This document shows positions 9,000 through 16,826 of a DNA stretch of 64,000 nt, in pieces; the stretch's first letter is position 1; every line of letters starts with the position of its first letter. Origin of the DNA: Pseudomonadota bacterium. GTDB taxonomy: Bacteria > Pseudomonadota > Gammaproteobacteria > Burkholderiales > Gallionellaceae. The translations under genes were made by a program, and so were the position numbers. The stretch spans positions 1 to 64,000 of the forward strand of contig JAPLQK010000024.1 in the NCBI GenBank assembly GCA_026399735.1. The letters run 5' to 3'. The notes beneath the pieces are model-generated. The model had not been told where the DNA came from and made no database searches. It saw only the letters and a list, made by a program, of their open reading frames with translations.

Positions 9000-9992
9000 G
9001 TGGGGGAGTTGAGCGTCATCGAATTGTTGTCTCCCCCGGACGATTTTCTGCCGAATGAGCCGGAAGGCGCGGCCTTTCACAAGGCGTTTCTAGCCTCCGG
9101 CATTATCAATTTCAACTGTCGCTATTTAGCGATTTTCAGGGACGAACAGCGCATTGCGGTGATTCCCTATTTTTTGAGCACCTTCAGTCTAGGCACCCTG
9201 CTGCCGGATAGTTTGCTGAAAAGCTTGCTTGCCTGGATAAAGTTTAGCTATGTTTGCGTCGGACATCCTTCGACCGACTTTGGCATGATAGACGGGGAAG
9301 TTTCTGCAGAAGTCCTGGCATTGGTCAATACGACGCTGGGAAAAAAGGCCGCGCTGATCGCCTACAAGGGTTTTTCAGAGAAACTGCCGCTGGAAGGTTT
9401 TACCCGGGCGCGCGGTCTGCCCGTGGCAGTACTGAACATCGAGCATGATTATTATTCTGAAATTGATGGGCACAGACGCCGCGACTTCAAACATAAACTG
9501 GAAAAAGCGCAATCTCTGCGCTTCGAAACCTGCGCAAGCTTGTCCGCGCAACTTGCGCTTCAGGTATTCGAGCTCTACCTGAACACTTACAACCATGCAC
9601 CGCTGAAATTCGAACGACTGACACTGGCCTATTTTCAGCAAACCGCTGCCATCAGTCGCTTCCTGCTGTTCTTCGAAGCGGACACACTGATCGGTTTTGC
9701 CCAGATCATCGGGAAAAATCAAAAGGCGCTGTTCAAGTATGTCGGCATGAATTATCTGCATAATCGCCAATACGGGCTATATTACGTGATGTGCCTGAAA
9801 GGCATCGAAGTCTGTGAGCGCAAGGGTTACCATCAACTGGAGTTGGGTGTCACTTCCTACCATTTCAAACGCCTGCTGGGCGGCCAACTGGTTGAAACCG
9901 GCCTGTATTTCCGCCACAGCCATCCTCTGATCAATTACCTGCTCGGCAAATTCAAATTTTTGATCGAGCCAACAGCAGATGAGTTGATGTAA
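9000..9992 (+). CDS. GNAT / FemAB-like acyltransferase
   Basis: A 330-residue protein. The second half resembles the GNAT fold of the FemAB/BioF2-like group: a basic DGHRRRDFKHKLEKA helix, then ALFKYVGMNYLHNRQYGLYYVMCLKGIEVCERKGYHQLELG, as in proteins that transfer acyl or aminoacyl groups. The start is a GTG at 9000, 13 bp after the previous stop, so it is probably co-transcribed with the FAD-dependent dehydrogenase. The substrate is unknown. It is the last chromosomal gene before the left boundary of the integrated island. Confidence 0.7.
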   Translation: MGELSVIELLSPPDDFLPNEPEGAAFHKAFLASGIINFNCRYLAIFRDEQRIAVIPYFLSTFSLGTLLPDSLLKSLLAWIKFSYVCVGHPSTDFGMIDGEVSAEVLALVNTTLGKKAALIAYKGFSEKLPLEGFTRARGLPVAVLNIEHDYYSEIDGHRRRDFKHKLEKAQSLRFETCASLSAQLALQVFELYLNTYNHAPLKFERLTLAYFQQTAAISRFLLFFEADTLIGFAQIIGKNQKALFKYVGMNYLHNRQYGLYYVMCLKGIEVCERKGYHQLELGVTSYHFKRLLGGQLVETGLYFRHSHPLINYLLGKFKFLIEPTADELM

Positions 9993-10106
9993 ACTCTGCG
10001 ACCTGAAAATAGCCACTGCATCGGCACACAAGACTTAACCTGACCGGAACCACACATCATGCTTTTGATGATTATCCAATAGCATCCATTGCAATCAAAG
10101 AAATAT

Positions 10107-10128
10107 GGGGGTATCGTTGGGGGTATCA
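10107..10128 (+). repeat. Left island boundary repeat (candidate attL)
   Basis: Two GGGGGTATC copies 12 bp apart (10107-10115, 10119-10127) with GTT between them, followed by A. The same composite unit recurs at the right end with one difference (CTT between the copies). It lies 26 bp before the integrase start. It may be the recombination core or paired integrase arm-binding sites; the sequence alone does not decide. Confidence 0.7.
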
Positions 10129-10153
10129 ATCTCACGCAAGCTCTAATACCCCC

Positions 10154-11389
10154 ATGCCACTTACCGACATAGCAGTACGAAATGCAAAACCTAAAGAGAA
10201 ACTTTATAAGCTCAGTGACATGGGAGGACTTCAGCTTCATGTAAGTCCAACCGGTGCAAGGCTATGGCGTTACAAATATAGAATTGCCGGAAAGGAGAGT
10301 AGCTTTTCCATTGGCAACTACCCCGATACAACTCTTGCAAAGGCTCGTGAAATTCACGGCAAGGCTCGTGATCTGGTTCAGCAAGGAATTCACCCAATAC
10401 ACCATCGCAAACAGCAAGAGCTTGAAAGATTCCTCGCGTCAGGCAATACTTTCAAGTCTATAGCCACAGATTGGATTGCCCAAAAAAAATCCAAATGGTC
10501 AGCCTATTATCAACTACAAGTTGAAAGAGGGATGCGTGTTGACGTGTATCCAGACATCGGCTCGATTCCGATCAAACAGATCACCGCAGCTCACATTTTG
10601 AAAATTGTTCGAACCGTAGAGAAGCGCGGCGCACCTACAGTTGCCATATTGATTCAACAATGGTGTTCATCAATTTTTTCCTATGCAGTGGTAAACCTTA
10701 AAGCTGACTACAACCCCGTGGCTGCGATCAAGGGCGTAATTGATCGCCCCAACGTAGAGCACAATAAATCACTTTTGATAGAGGAAATCCCAGATTTTAT
10801 CCGCGCCCTTAGTGATTATGGTGGGTATCGCACCACCTGCATCGCCATTAAACTATTAATGCTCACTTTCGTCCGCACAGCGGAACTTAGAAAGGCCGAA
10901 TGGAAAGAATTCGATTTTGAAAAAGCGATTTGGCTCATCCCAGCGCATAAAATGAAAATGCGACGACCACACATTGTCCCTCTCTCAAAACAATCTATTA
11001 AGTTATTGCTAGAGCTCAAAGAATGGACAGGCAGTCGCAGCGTCTTGTTCCCAAACTATCGGAATCCATCAACATGCATGACAGCAACAACTATAAACCG
11101 CGCCATTGAACGCATGGGCTACTCAGGGCGTTTCTCTGCCCATGGATTTAGATCAACTGCCTCAACCATCCTGCGTGAGACCAAGAAAATCCCGGTTGTT
11201 TACATTGAGCGACAACTAGCCCATGCACACAAAAACCAAACCGAAGCTGCATATGACCACGCTCAATACTTAGATGACAGAATAGAAATGATGCAGATTT
11301 GGGCTGATTTCATCGACACTTTACCGAATAAATCACCCATGCAAGTTGAAGCAACTTCTGCTGAAGCCATAGAGGCCCAGCTCATTTGA
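10154..11389 (+). CDS. P4-type tyrosine integrase (DUF4102 arm-binding domain)
   Basis: A 411-residue site-specific recombinase. The N-terminal DUF4102 domain is recognisable (PLTDIAVRNAKPKEKLYKLSDMGGLQLHVSPTG-like start, then GNYPDTTLAKAREIHGKARDLV). The catalytic domain has Arg in LTFVRTAELRKAEW, the HGFRSTAST box (His and Arg), the AHAHKNQTEAAYDHA segment and a Tyr nucleophile in AAYDHAQYL. It would integrate and excise the island at the flanking 22-bp repeats. It lies immediately inside the left boundary and points into the element, the usual arrangement for this family. Confidence 0.93.
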   Translation: MPLTDIAVRNAKPKEKLYKLSDMGGLQLHVSPTGARLWRYKYRIAGKESSFSIGNYPDTTLAKAREIHGKARDLVQQGIHPIHHRKQQELERFLASGNTFKSIATDWIAQKKSKWSAYYQLQVERGMRVDVYPDIGSIPIKQITAAHILKIVRTVEKRGAPTVAILIQQWCSSIFSYAVVNLKADYNPVAAIKGVIDRPNVEHNKSLLIEEIPDFIRALSDYGGYRTTCIAIKLLMLTFVRTAELRKAEWKEFDFEKAIWLIPAHKMKMRRPHIVPLSKQSIKLLLELKEWTGSRSVLFPNYRNPSTCMTATTINRAIERMGYSGRFSAHGFRSTASTILRETKKIPVVYIERQLAHAHKNQTEAAYDHAQYLDDRIEMMQIWADFIDTLPNKSPMQVEATSAEAIEAQLI

Positions 11390-11496
11390 CAAACGCAACA
11401 AACTTGATACGTAACACAATGATTATAAATAAGTTATTGACCTGAACTATCCATACATGTAAGATAATCAGGCAAGTCTAGCAACACACCACTTAT

Positions 11497-11600
11497 GTCA
11501 AGGAGGACGGTGCTACAGATGTTTAGTAGCCGAGTGGACAGAGGCTACTGACGTTAGTAGCTGAGGTTTACACCCGCAATGGGTACTGTTTCTCCTTGAC
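11497..11600 (+). ncRNA. Structured non-coding element downstream of the integrase
   Basis: A 104-bp stretch is bounded by a perfect 9-bp inverted repeat (GTCAAGGAG at 11497-11505, CTCCTTGAC at 11592-11600). Within it is a 7-bp stem AGTAGCC / GGCTACT around an 11-base loop, and a further TTAGTAGCT copy. The nested stems suggest a folded RNA or a recombination or replication signal. It sits between the integrase and the AlpA-like gene and is not convincingly coding. I do not recognise it as a known riboswitch or ncRNA. Strand is assumed from the neighbouring genes. Confidence 0.35.
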
Positions 11601-11658
11601 GTACCATTTCCGCTATTTGGTGCTTCAGGAATTATTCAACTATTCTGAGGAGTATCAA

Positions 11659-11922
11659 ATGCTAGTTAAACCAGCTCATGCAAAGTCGACCGCTCACATC
11701 GTGCCGCGTCGCGTGGGTCATACCCGCCCCAAAGCCCCGCTAATATCACTCAACAGCCTAGGACGACTGCGCGTATCAAACGTCATGGCGTTACTTTCCA
11801 TCTCACATTCAACGCTATACGCTGGCATTAAAACAGGACGCTATCCCCAACCTGACGGGCGTGACGGAAAATTCCCATACTGGCAAACCCACACAATTCG
11901 TGATTTCTTGAATAGCGCGTAA
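11659..11922 (+). CDS. AlpA-like DNA-binding regulator
   Basis: An 87-residue protein whose second half is an AlpA/MerR-like winged helix-turn-helix: LRVSNVMALLSISHSTLYAGIKTGRYPQP, then a KFPYWQTHTIRDFL end. AlpA proteins activate excision or integrase expression in P4-like elements. The start at 11659 is preceded by GAGGAG at 11647, so I prefer it to an upstream in-frame codon at 11596, which overlaps the structured element. The basic N-terminal tail (residues 1-30) is unusual for the family. Confidence 0.75.
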   Translation: MLVKPAHAKSTAHIVPRRVGHTRPKAPLISLNSLGRLRVSNVMALLSISHSTLYAGIKTGRYPQPDGRDGKFPYWQTHTIRDFLNSA

Positions 11923-12034
11923 TTTACGCCTCACCCAGAATCTTTGGTTAAATGGATAAATCCTTTTTATTCAAAAGGTAAATCATATTTTTTAAATTAC
12001 TTGTTTGATTTTCAGTAATCAAGGGGGGAGTATT

Positions 12035-12232
12035 GTGTTGCCAACCCACGTAAAAAATGAAGTTTTAATGAACCGTCAAGAGGCTGCCCAGTATCTGGGC
12101 GTGTCCCCCTCGACGCTCGCCAACTGGGTATCTACCCGAAAATTCAAAATCCCGTACTTTAAAGTCGGGAAAGCTGTGCGCTACCGTAAGTGTGATCTAG
12201 ATGCCTTTATCGAGAGAGGCAGAGTTGATTAG
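12035..12232 (+). CDS. Excisionase-family helix-turn-helix protein
   Basis: A small MerR/excisionase-like DNA-binding protein. The motif MNRQEAAQYLGVSPSTLANWVSTRKFKIPYFKVGKAVRYRKCDLDAFIERG matches the excisionase-type HTH common in plasmids and islands. A strong AGGGGGGAG site at 12022-12030 points to the GTG at 12035 or the TTG at 12038; ATG 12068 would leave just the core domain. It ends 12 bp before the Rep-like gene and probably regulates or assists it. Confidence 0.75.
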   Translation: MLPTHVKNEVLMNRQEAAQYLGVSPSTLANWVSTRKFKIPYFKVGKAVRYRKCDLDAFIERGRVD

Positions 12233-12244
12233 GCGCTCGCGTAT

Positions 12245-13249
12245 ATGCGCGCACGATTGATTAAATCCAGCATTGAAGAAAAACCTATAAAGATTAAGAA
12301 GATAGCAATGAAAATAGAGATGATGATAGAAGGCTCAATGGTGATAGTCGGGTTAGATAAAACCGTGATAGGCATCGAATATCCAAAATTGCCTAAGCCT
12401 GATGAACAGAACCCAATCACGCAAGAGCTGATAGCTCAGGTGAATGCAGACAAGAACGAGTTTGTATCAAACATGAAGCATATTGAGAGCATGATTAAAA
12501 TCGGCCCCCACTACGTCAGCTACACCAAAAACAAAGATTTGAAACGTTACAAGGTGCTGTCGGAAATTGACGGGGGACTGCTCTGCATATTTTCCCTCGG
12601 CTTCAGCTTCGGGACTGCGGTAATCAACTTCGAGATCAATCCGTCCCGCCTTACCCCCGAAAAATGGGATGAGCTTCTTGGCCTACTGAGTGTTATGTTC
12701 AACGATCACTATGATGAGATTTACACTAAGGGCGTACTTGCCCACGCAGAGTTTTGCATCGACGTTTCCGGGGAGGATTTATCCGACCTTGTTCTGATTG
12801 ATAAAGGCCGCCGCGCCTACACCAGATTTAAGGGGACGACCTACCTTGGACGGAGGAAGTCCCATCTCTCTACCGTCATGTATGACAAATCCAAGGAACA
12901 AAAGCAGGAAGGGAATCTTGTCCGTATCGAGGCGCGCCTGTCCGACCGCACCATACGAGTCCCCGACCTCGTTGAGACCGATCTGTTTAATCCATTCAGT
13001 AACTGCTTAGTCGTAGATGTAAACCAGCTGCACTCAGCTTCAATTGCATTAAAAAATCCGGCTCTGCCCAACATGATTCGTGAACTAGGGTTGGCGGGTG
13101 CGGTCGCAAATAAGTACGCACGGCAATCTATACTGAGCCACCTCGAAGAGAATGCCGCCCCTTGGTGGAAGCCGACCTTGTACTGGGCTGCACATCGGGA
13201 GTTGTTGCAGCAGCTCAAACCTTCACAGATAGAGAGCTTGACGCAGTAG
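12245..13249 (+). CDS. Replication-initiator-like protein (Rep_trans type)
   Basis: A 334-residue protein. The segment TTYLGRRKSHLSTVMYDKSKEQ ... LVRIEARL resembles the Y/F-G-S-R-K-S ... YDK ... RIE-R-L core of Rep_trans-type rolling-circle initiators (as in RstA-like and plasmid Rep proteins), with a candidate catalytic Tyr in MYDKSK. Residues 1-30 are basic. An initiator in an integrative element suggests that the excised form can replicate. Repeats that could be its origin lie 22-67 bp after its stop codon. The family call rests on this single motif region; a relaxase or transcription regulator is possible. Confidence 0.55.
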   Translation: MRARLIKSSIEEKPIKIKKIAMKIEMMIEGSMVIVGLDKTVIGIEYPKLPKPDEQNPITQELIAQVNADKNEFVSNMKHIESMIKIGPHYVSYTKNKDLKRYKVLSEIDGGLLCIFSLGFSFGTAVINFEINPSRLTPEKWDELLGLLSVMFNDHYDEIYTKGVLAHAEFCIDVSGEDLSDLVLIDKGRRAYTRFKGTTYLGRRKSHLSTVMYDKSKEQKQEGNLVRIEARLSDRTIRVPDLVETDLFNPFSNCLVVDVNQLHSASIALKNPALPNMIRELGLAGAVANKYARQSILSHLEENAAPWWKPTLYWAAHRELLQQLKPSQIESLTQ

Positions 13250-13270
13250 GCTGACTCTCCTCAAGTGAGT

Positions 13271-13316
13271 GTTACGATGGCCGTTACGAGGTGTAAATAT
13301 GTGTTCGTAACACCTC
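13271..13316. repeat. Iteron-like GTTACGA repeats downstream of rep
   Basis: GTTACGA occurs twice in direct orientation (13271-13277, 13283-13289; 12 bp apart) and once inverted (TCGTAAC at 13305-13311). An overlapping inverted repeat, GAGGTGT / ACACCTC (13288-13294, 13310-13316), forms a hairpin. Helically phased repeats beside a Rep-like gene are what an initiator-binding origin would look like, but they could also be an operator for the recombinase gene downstream. Confidence 0.5.
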
Positions 13317-13458
13317 AACAATAACGCCTACGAGAAAACTGATATACCCGCAACCTACTGTCCTTAAAGGGTATTTGTCCATTTGTTGATTTCTCAAAAA
13401 CCATGGTCTAAGCATAATTCCCCCTGATAACGGATCACCCGATAACCCGTTGATTTAT

Positions 13459-13486
13459 TTGACAAACTCGACAAACCTGCTAAGAT
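13459..13486 (+). promoter_or_regulatory. Sigma-70-type promoter of the second recombinase
   Basis: A consensus -35 TTGACA at 13459-13464 is followed after 16 bp by the -10-like TAAGAT at 13481-13486. This places transcription start at about 13493, some 23 bp before the predicted start codon at 13516. Confidence 0.6.
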
Positions 13487-13515
13487 AACGTCATGTAATC
13501 AATGGGTTATCTAGC

Positions 13516-14661
13516 TTGCCTGAGCTACCAAACTTTGAGGGAATTTCATCAAAAATAGCGAGGGCAAAATCACAGCACGTATCACCGGCATCACTTCCAG
13601 CAGCAAGCTCCCCACATATCATTTTTAGCGCAAAGGCGATCATGGCTCATCAGTCGCCATCCGCCATAGCCGCACGATTTTCTGGTTCAATTCTAACCTC
13701 TGATAATTCCCAATTATCGGAAGCTAGAAAGGCCGATGGCACACCCGATTTTGTGCAAATTACCGCACCAGAAATTCACCACGCCAAACTGACTCAGTAC
13801 CTTCAGGCATCGCTGTCAGACAACAGTAAGCGCGCTTACTTAAATGATGTTCGGCATTTCCTAGCTTGGGGAGGCAACATCCCATCTACGCCGGATCAAG
13901 TTGCAGGATACCTCGTCGCTCAGGCGGAGACACATTCCAACGCAACGCTGACGCGCCGATTGGTCAGCCTCTCTCGTGCACACACTTCACAAGGCCACGC
14001 CTCCCCGACAAAAACCGACTTGGTGAAAGCCACTCTGCACGGAATCAGGCGTGTACATGGCACCGCCCAGCATCAAGTCAGCCCGATCCTGAAAGCGGAC
14101 ATCATGGGGATGGTCGATAACCTCACCGGCATGATTGGTGTGCGGGACAAGGCATTACTACTGATCGGATTCGCTGGAGCTTTCCGGCGTTCTGAGCTGG
14201 TTGCCCTCACTGGTGCTGACCTCAGTTTTGTCGAGCAAGGGTTAGTCATCCATATCCGCCGTTCCAAGACCGATCAGACGGGCGAAGGCAGAAAGGTAGC
14301 CATTCCCTACGCCAGAGGTAGGCATTGCCCTGTCCTCGCACTCAAGCACTGGCTGTCCACTGCCGGAATCAGCGATGGCCTGATATTCCGCCCGATCACC
14401 CGTCATGGGCATGTTCAGCAGTCAGCCCTTTCAACAGAGGCCGTGGCCTTGATCGTCAAGAAACGGGCGCAAGCGATTGGCCTAGACCCTAGCCAGTTCT
14501 CTGGTCACTCGCTTCGCGCTGGGCTGGCGACAAGTGCCGCTCAAGCTGGCGTGTCGGCACACAAAATTCAGCAACAAACAGGACACAAGTCAATTGAGAT
14601 GCTGTCTCGCTACATCCGTGACGCGAACATCTTTGTTGATAACGCCGGTTCAATTTTATGA
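13516..14661 (+). CDS. Second tyrosine recombinase (XerC/D-like)
   Basis: A 381-residue recombinase without the DUF4102 arm domain. It has a SAM-like core-binding domain (TQYLQASLSDNSKRAYLNDVRHFLAWG) and a catalytic domain with Arg in FRRSELVAL, Lys in IRRSKTDQTG, the GHSLRAGLAT box (His and Arg), TGHKSIEM and the Tyr nucleophile in LSRYIRDA. The annotated start is a TTG at 13516, just after the promoter; ATG 13642 is the next good start and would remove 42 low-complexity residues. Its role inside an element that already has an integrase is open: resolving dimers of the excised circle, or a relic of a second element. Confidence 0.85.
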   Translation: MPELPNFEGISSKIARAKSQHVSPASLPAASSPHIIFSAKAIMAHQSPSAIAARFSGSILTSDNSQLSEARKADGTPDFVQITAPEIHHAKLTQYLQASLSDNSKRAYLNDVRHFLAWGGNIPSTPDQVAGYLVAQAETHSNATLTRRLVSLSRAHTSQGHASPTKTDLVKATLHGIRRVHGTAQHQVSPILKADIMGMVDNLTGMIGVRDKALLLIGFAGAFRRSELVALTGADLSFVEQGLVIHIRRSKTDQTGEGRKVAIPYARGRHCPVLALKHWLSTAGISDGLIFRPITRHGHVQQSALSTEAVALIVKKRAQAIGLDPSQFSGHSLRAGLATSAAQAGVSAHKIQQQTGHKSIEMLSRYIRDANIFVDNAGSIL

Positions 14662-14671
14662 AAGGAATCAA

Positions 14672-15751
14672 ATGAAAATCATGTTGGAATCGTTCACCCA
14701 CTCGGAAACGCACTACGAAGTCGATAAGGATGCGAAGCACTGCTCATGTCCGGCATTCACCCTGAATGGTCACTGCAAGCATCTAGCGGGAGTCGGAATA
14801 TACAAGCAGCGTCATGCCACCCTGACCACCCGACCGAATTACTCTCAAGCCTTGTCAGCACTGGTGAAGAGTATCCGCCTACGGGACATCAATGAAGGCG
14901 CGTACTGGCTGAACTATTGCTGGAGTTTTAATGACCGTTTGGCGGGGTCTCAATTCAGAACGGTGCGCCGTCTACTGATTGGCTCCTCAGAAGATGGGCA
15001 CAGCATTGCTGTCATGGAGAAGATGGCAGCGAACTTCCCTGCCTTGTTATCAAAACAGGTCGCACTTGAACGAGTTCTGGCAGAACTGATACGTATCTGC
15101 AAAGTGCCAAACTGGTGGAATCCCGATTCAGGCGGGCATAACTACATTCACTGCGGGATGCTGGCAATGCGCAAAGGATTCTACAGCCCCGCACAGTGCA
15201 GCCTTGCTGACTGTCTGAGCGGTTTGGTGCTGTCCATCGACCAGCAAAACAAGGTTGGCGCGCTGTACTGGACGATGGCGGCACACGGCGCGGGAAAAGG
15301 GGCTGGCCTTCAACTGGCACAAAAGCTCTACACCCTCGCCACCGAGCAGGACTGCACCCCAGCCCTGCGGCTGATGAAAAACGTCTATCTGCCTCACGCC
15401 AAGTCTTTGAGTGCTGATTCCAACTTTACGTGCCAAGCAGCATGGTTTCTGGCGGGAGGTGTCTCGCCCGTCATCGACCAGATCGAAACCGTCACCCTCG
15501 GAGAAATCCGCCAGCTTTTGGACAAGGTGCGAGACACATCACCCTATGTGGTGCCTGAGTGGTGCTGCGATGGAATTCACTGTGCTGGCAACGATCTGCG
15601 CTATGCGGGGATGTGGGATCGCATGTTTGCCGTCTGCAACCAATTCAGCCACTACGGGAGAGTGAGTCCCGTTGATGAATGGCTGGAGCCGAAGTTCTAT
15701 TCAGTAGCCGGTCTGAAGCTGGAAGGAGGAATGATGTCTGAAGATAAGTAA
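14672..15751 (+). CDS. SWIM zinc-finger protein with RarA/MgsA-like C-terminal region
   Basis: A 359-residue protein. Residues 24-37 form a SWIM zinc finger (Cys24, Cys26, Cys35, His37; C-x-C-x8-C-x-H). After it comes LSALVKSIRLRDINEGAYWLNYCW ... RRLLIGSSEDG, which resembles the C-terminal oligomerisation region of the RarA/MgsA AAA+ proteins (KSxRGSDPDAALYWLARM ... RRLxxxASED). The later YIHCGMLAMRKG and VGALYWTMAAHG segments may be further helices of that fold. The AAA+ ATPase part is absent. A single SWIM finger suggests DNA or protein binding. AAAGGA precedes the ATG at 14672, 10 bp after the recombinase stop, so the two are probably co-transcribed. Confidence 0.65.
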   Translation: MKIMLESFTHSETHYEVDKDAKHCSCPAFTLNGHCKHLAGVGIYKQRHATLTTRPNYSQALSALVKSIRLRDINEGAYWLNYCWSFNDRLAGSQFRTVRRLLIGSSEDGHSIAVMEKMAANFPALLSKQVALERVLAELIRICKVPNWWNPDSGGHNYIHCGMLAMRKGFYSPAQCSLADCLSGLVLSIDQQNKVGALYWTMAAHGAGKGAGLQLAQKLYTLATEQDCTPALRLMKNVYLPHAKSLSADSNFTCQAAWFLAGGVSPVIDQIETVTLGEIRQLLDKVRDTSPYVVPEWCCDGIHCAGNDLRYAGMWDRMFAVCNQFSHYGRVSPVDEWLEPKFYSVAGLKLEGGMMSEDK

Positions 15752-15796
15752 TTGCAATCAGTTGGACAAAACCGAGGTGAATAGCTCACCGGAATC

Positions 15797-15829
15797 GGCG
15801 GGGAGGGATGCGTCAACATCCCCACCGCC
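15797..15829. other. Hairpin upstream of the DUF1249-like gene
   Basis: An imperfect inverted repeat, GGCGGGGAGGGATG paired with CATCCCCACCGCC around a short GCGTCAA loop region. No T-tract follows. It may terminate or process the upstream SWIM transcript, or shape the leader of the next gene. Confidence 0.45.
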
Positions 15830-15859
15830 TGACCACACCAAACTAAGAAGGAGTTTGAA

Positions 15860-16294
15860 ATGGCTACTGAGAATGTTAGCAGGACGATCTACAACCGTAT
15901 ATACCACAAGCTGTTTGATGTAATCCCCGATCTGCTCACGATAGAAGAAGCAGGCAAATCGGAGGTAGATGGATTTATGAAACTTAATCTCGATGTCCTG
16001 CACAAGCGGTCGAGTCGTATTGTGATCGCGCTGTCGCATTACTATCGTCACCCGTCTGGCGACATGATCCCCGATCCTGACATGGAGCTTGTCGTCTATC
16101 CCGGCAAAGAAATGGCTGAAGCCCTCGCCTATCAGGATTGTTACTGCTACCGCCGTGTGTATGGTGATGATGGCGCAACGGAGGACATCAAGGCCAAGAA
16201 GGAGTTAAACGCTTTCCTCGATCAATGGCTGTCCAACCTGATTGAGCAAGGCCACCACATCAAGGTTGTACCGGAGGCTGACGATGGAGAGTGA
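15860..16294 (+). CDS. DUF1249-like protein
   Basis: A 144-residue soluble protein. The centre, RIVIALSHYYRHPSGDMIPDPDMELVVYPGKEMAEALAYQDCYCYRRVY, follows the DUF1249 pattern (a string of beta strands ending in a V.VY...AE.L.YQ motif), a family of unknown function also seen in mobile elements. An AAGGAG ribosome-binding site precedes the ATG at 15860. Its stop is 5 bp from the stop of the leftward XRE repressor gene, so the two transcripts converge. The family assignment is tentative. Confidence 0.5.
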   Translation: MATENVSRTIYNRIYHKLFDVIPDLLTIEEAGKSEVDGFMKLNLDVLHKRSSRIVIALSHYYRHPSGDMIPDPDMELVVYPGKEMAEALAYQDCYCYRRVYGDDGATEDIKAKKELNAFLDQWLSNLIEQGHHIKVVPEADDGE

Positions 16295-16298
16295 TACG

Positions 16299-16613
16299 TT
16301 AGCCGGGCCGAATGACAGTGACAGCTCGGCGCAATTCAGCTTCGTCCATGATGCTGATCGACTGCACCAACCTGTCGCGCAGCATGTCGGCGGTTTCGTC
16401 TTCGGGGAAGATGAAGAACTCTTTCAGCGGGACGTGCAAGTGCTGTGCAATCAGTTCGAGGGTATCAATGCTAGGGTAATGGATGCCACGCTCAAGGCGG
16501 GACAGGTGGTGAGGGTCGATTGTCACGAGACCGGCAAGCCCTTCCTGCGTCAGGCCAGCTTTCTTGCGAAGTTCCTTGATCCGCCGCCCGATTTGTACCT
16601 TCGTATTCGCCAT
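16299..16613 (-). CDS. XRE-family transcriptional regulator
   Basis: A 104-residue repressor-like protein with a classic Cro/C1 helix-turn-helix: IGRRIKELRKKAGLTQEGLAGLVTIDPHHLSRLERGIHYPSIDTLELIAQHLHVP. A short C-terminal helix follows (ETADMLRDRLVQSISIMDEAELRRAVTVI). The ATG at 16613 gives the normal family N-terminus (MANTKVQIGRRIKELR). It is the only leftward gene of the island and converges with the DUF1249-like gene. It may repress itself and the divergent membrane-protein gene at 16827 across the 213-bp gap. Confidence 0.88.
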   Translation of the reverse strand: MANTKVQIGRRIKELRKKAGLTQEGLAGLVTIDPHHLSRLERGIHYPSIDTLELIAQHLHVPLKEFFIFPEDETADMLRDRLVQSISIMDEAELRRAVTVIRPG

Positions 16614-16826
16614 TCCCCAAACCCCTGTTGTATCGGGGTAATCTCCCATAGAGGGCAACGATATAACAGGGCGCAAAAAATCCATTTATTTAAGCCTTGT
16701 AGGCTTTTAAAGTTCACTTATGCAGTTTCTACCGATACAATCGCCGCCGGACATTCACTTTTTAAGTTTTTTGTGTTGCGATACATCCAAAAAGCTCCTT
16801 CCATGAAGATAGTACGAGGTCAATAA

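Noticed and set aside
16242-16826. Rightward 194-codon frame over the XRE repressor gene
   Set aside because: It is antisense to a clear XRE repressor, its residues show no family pattern, and its 3' half crosses the likely promoter region of the next gene.
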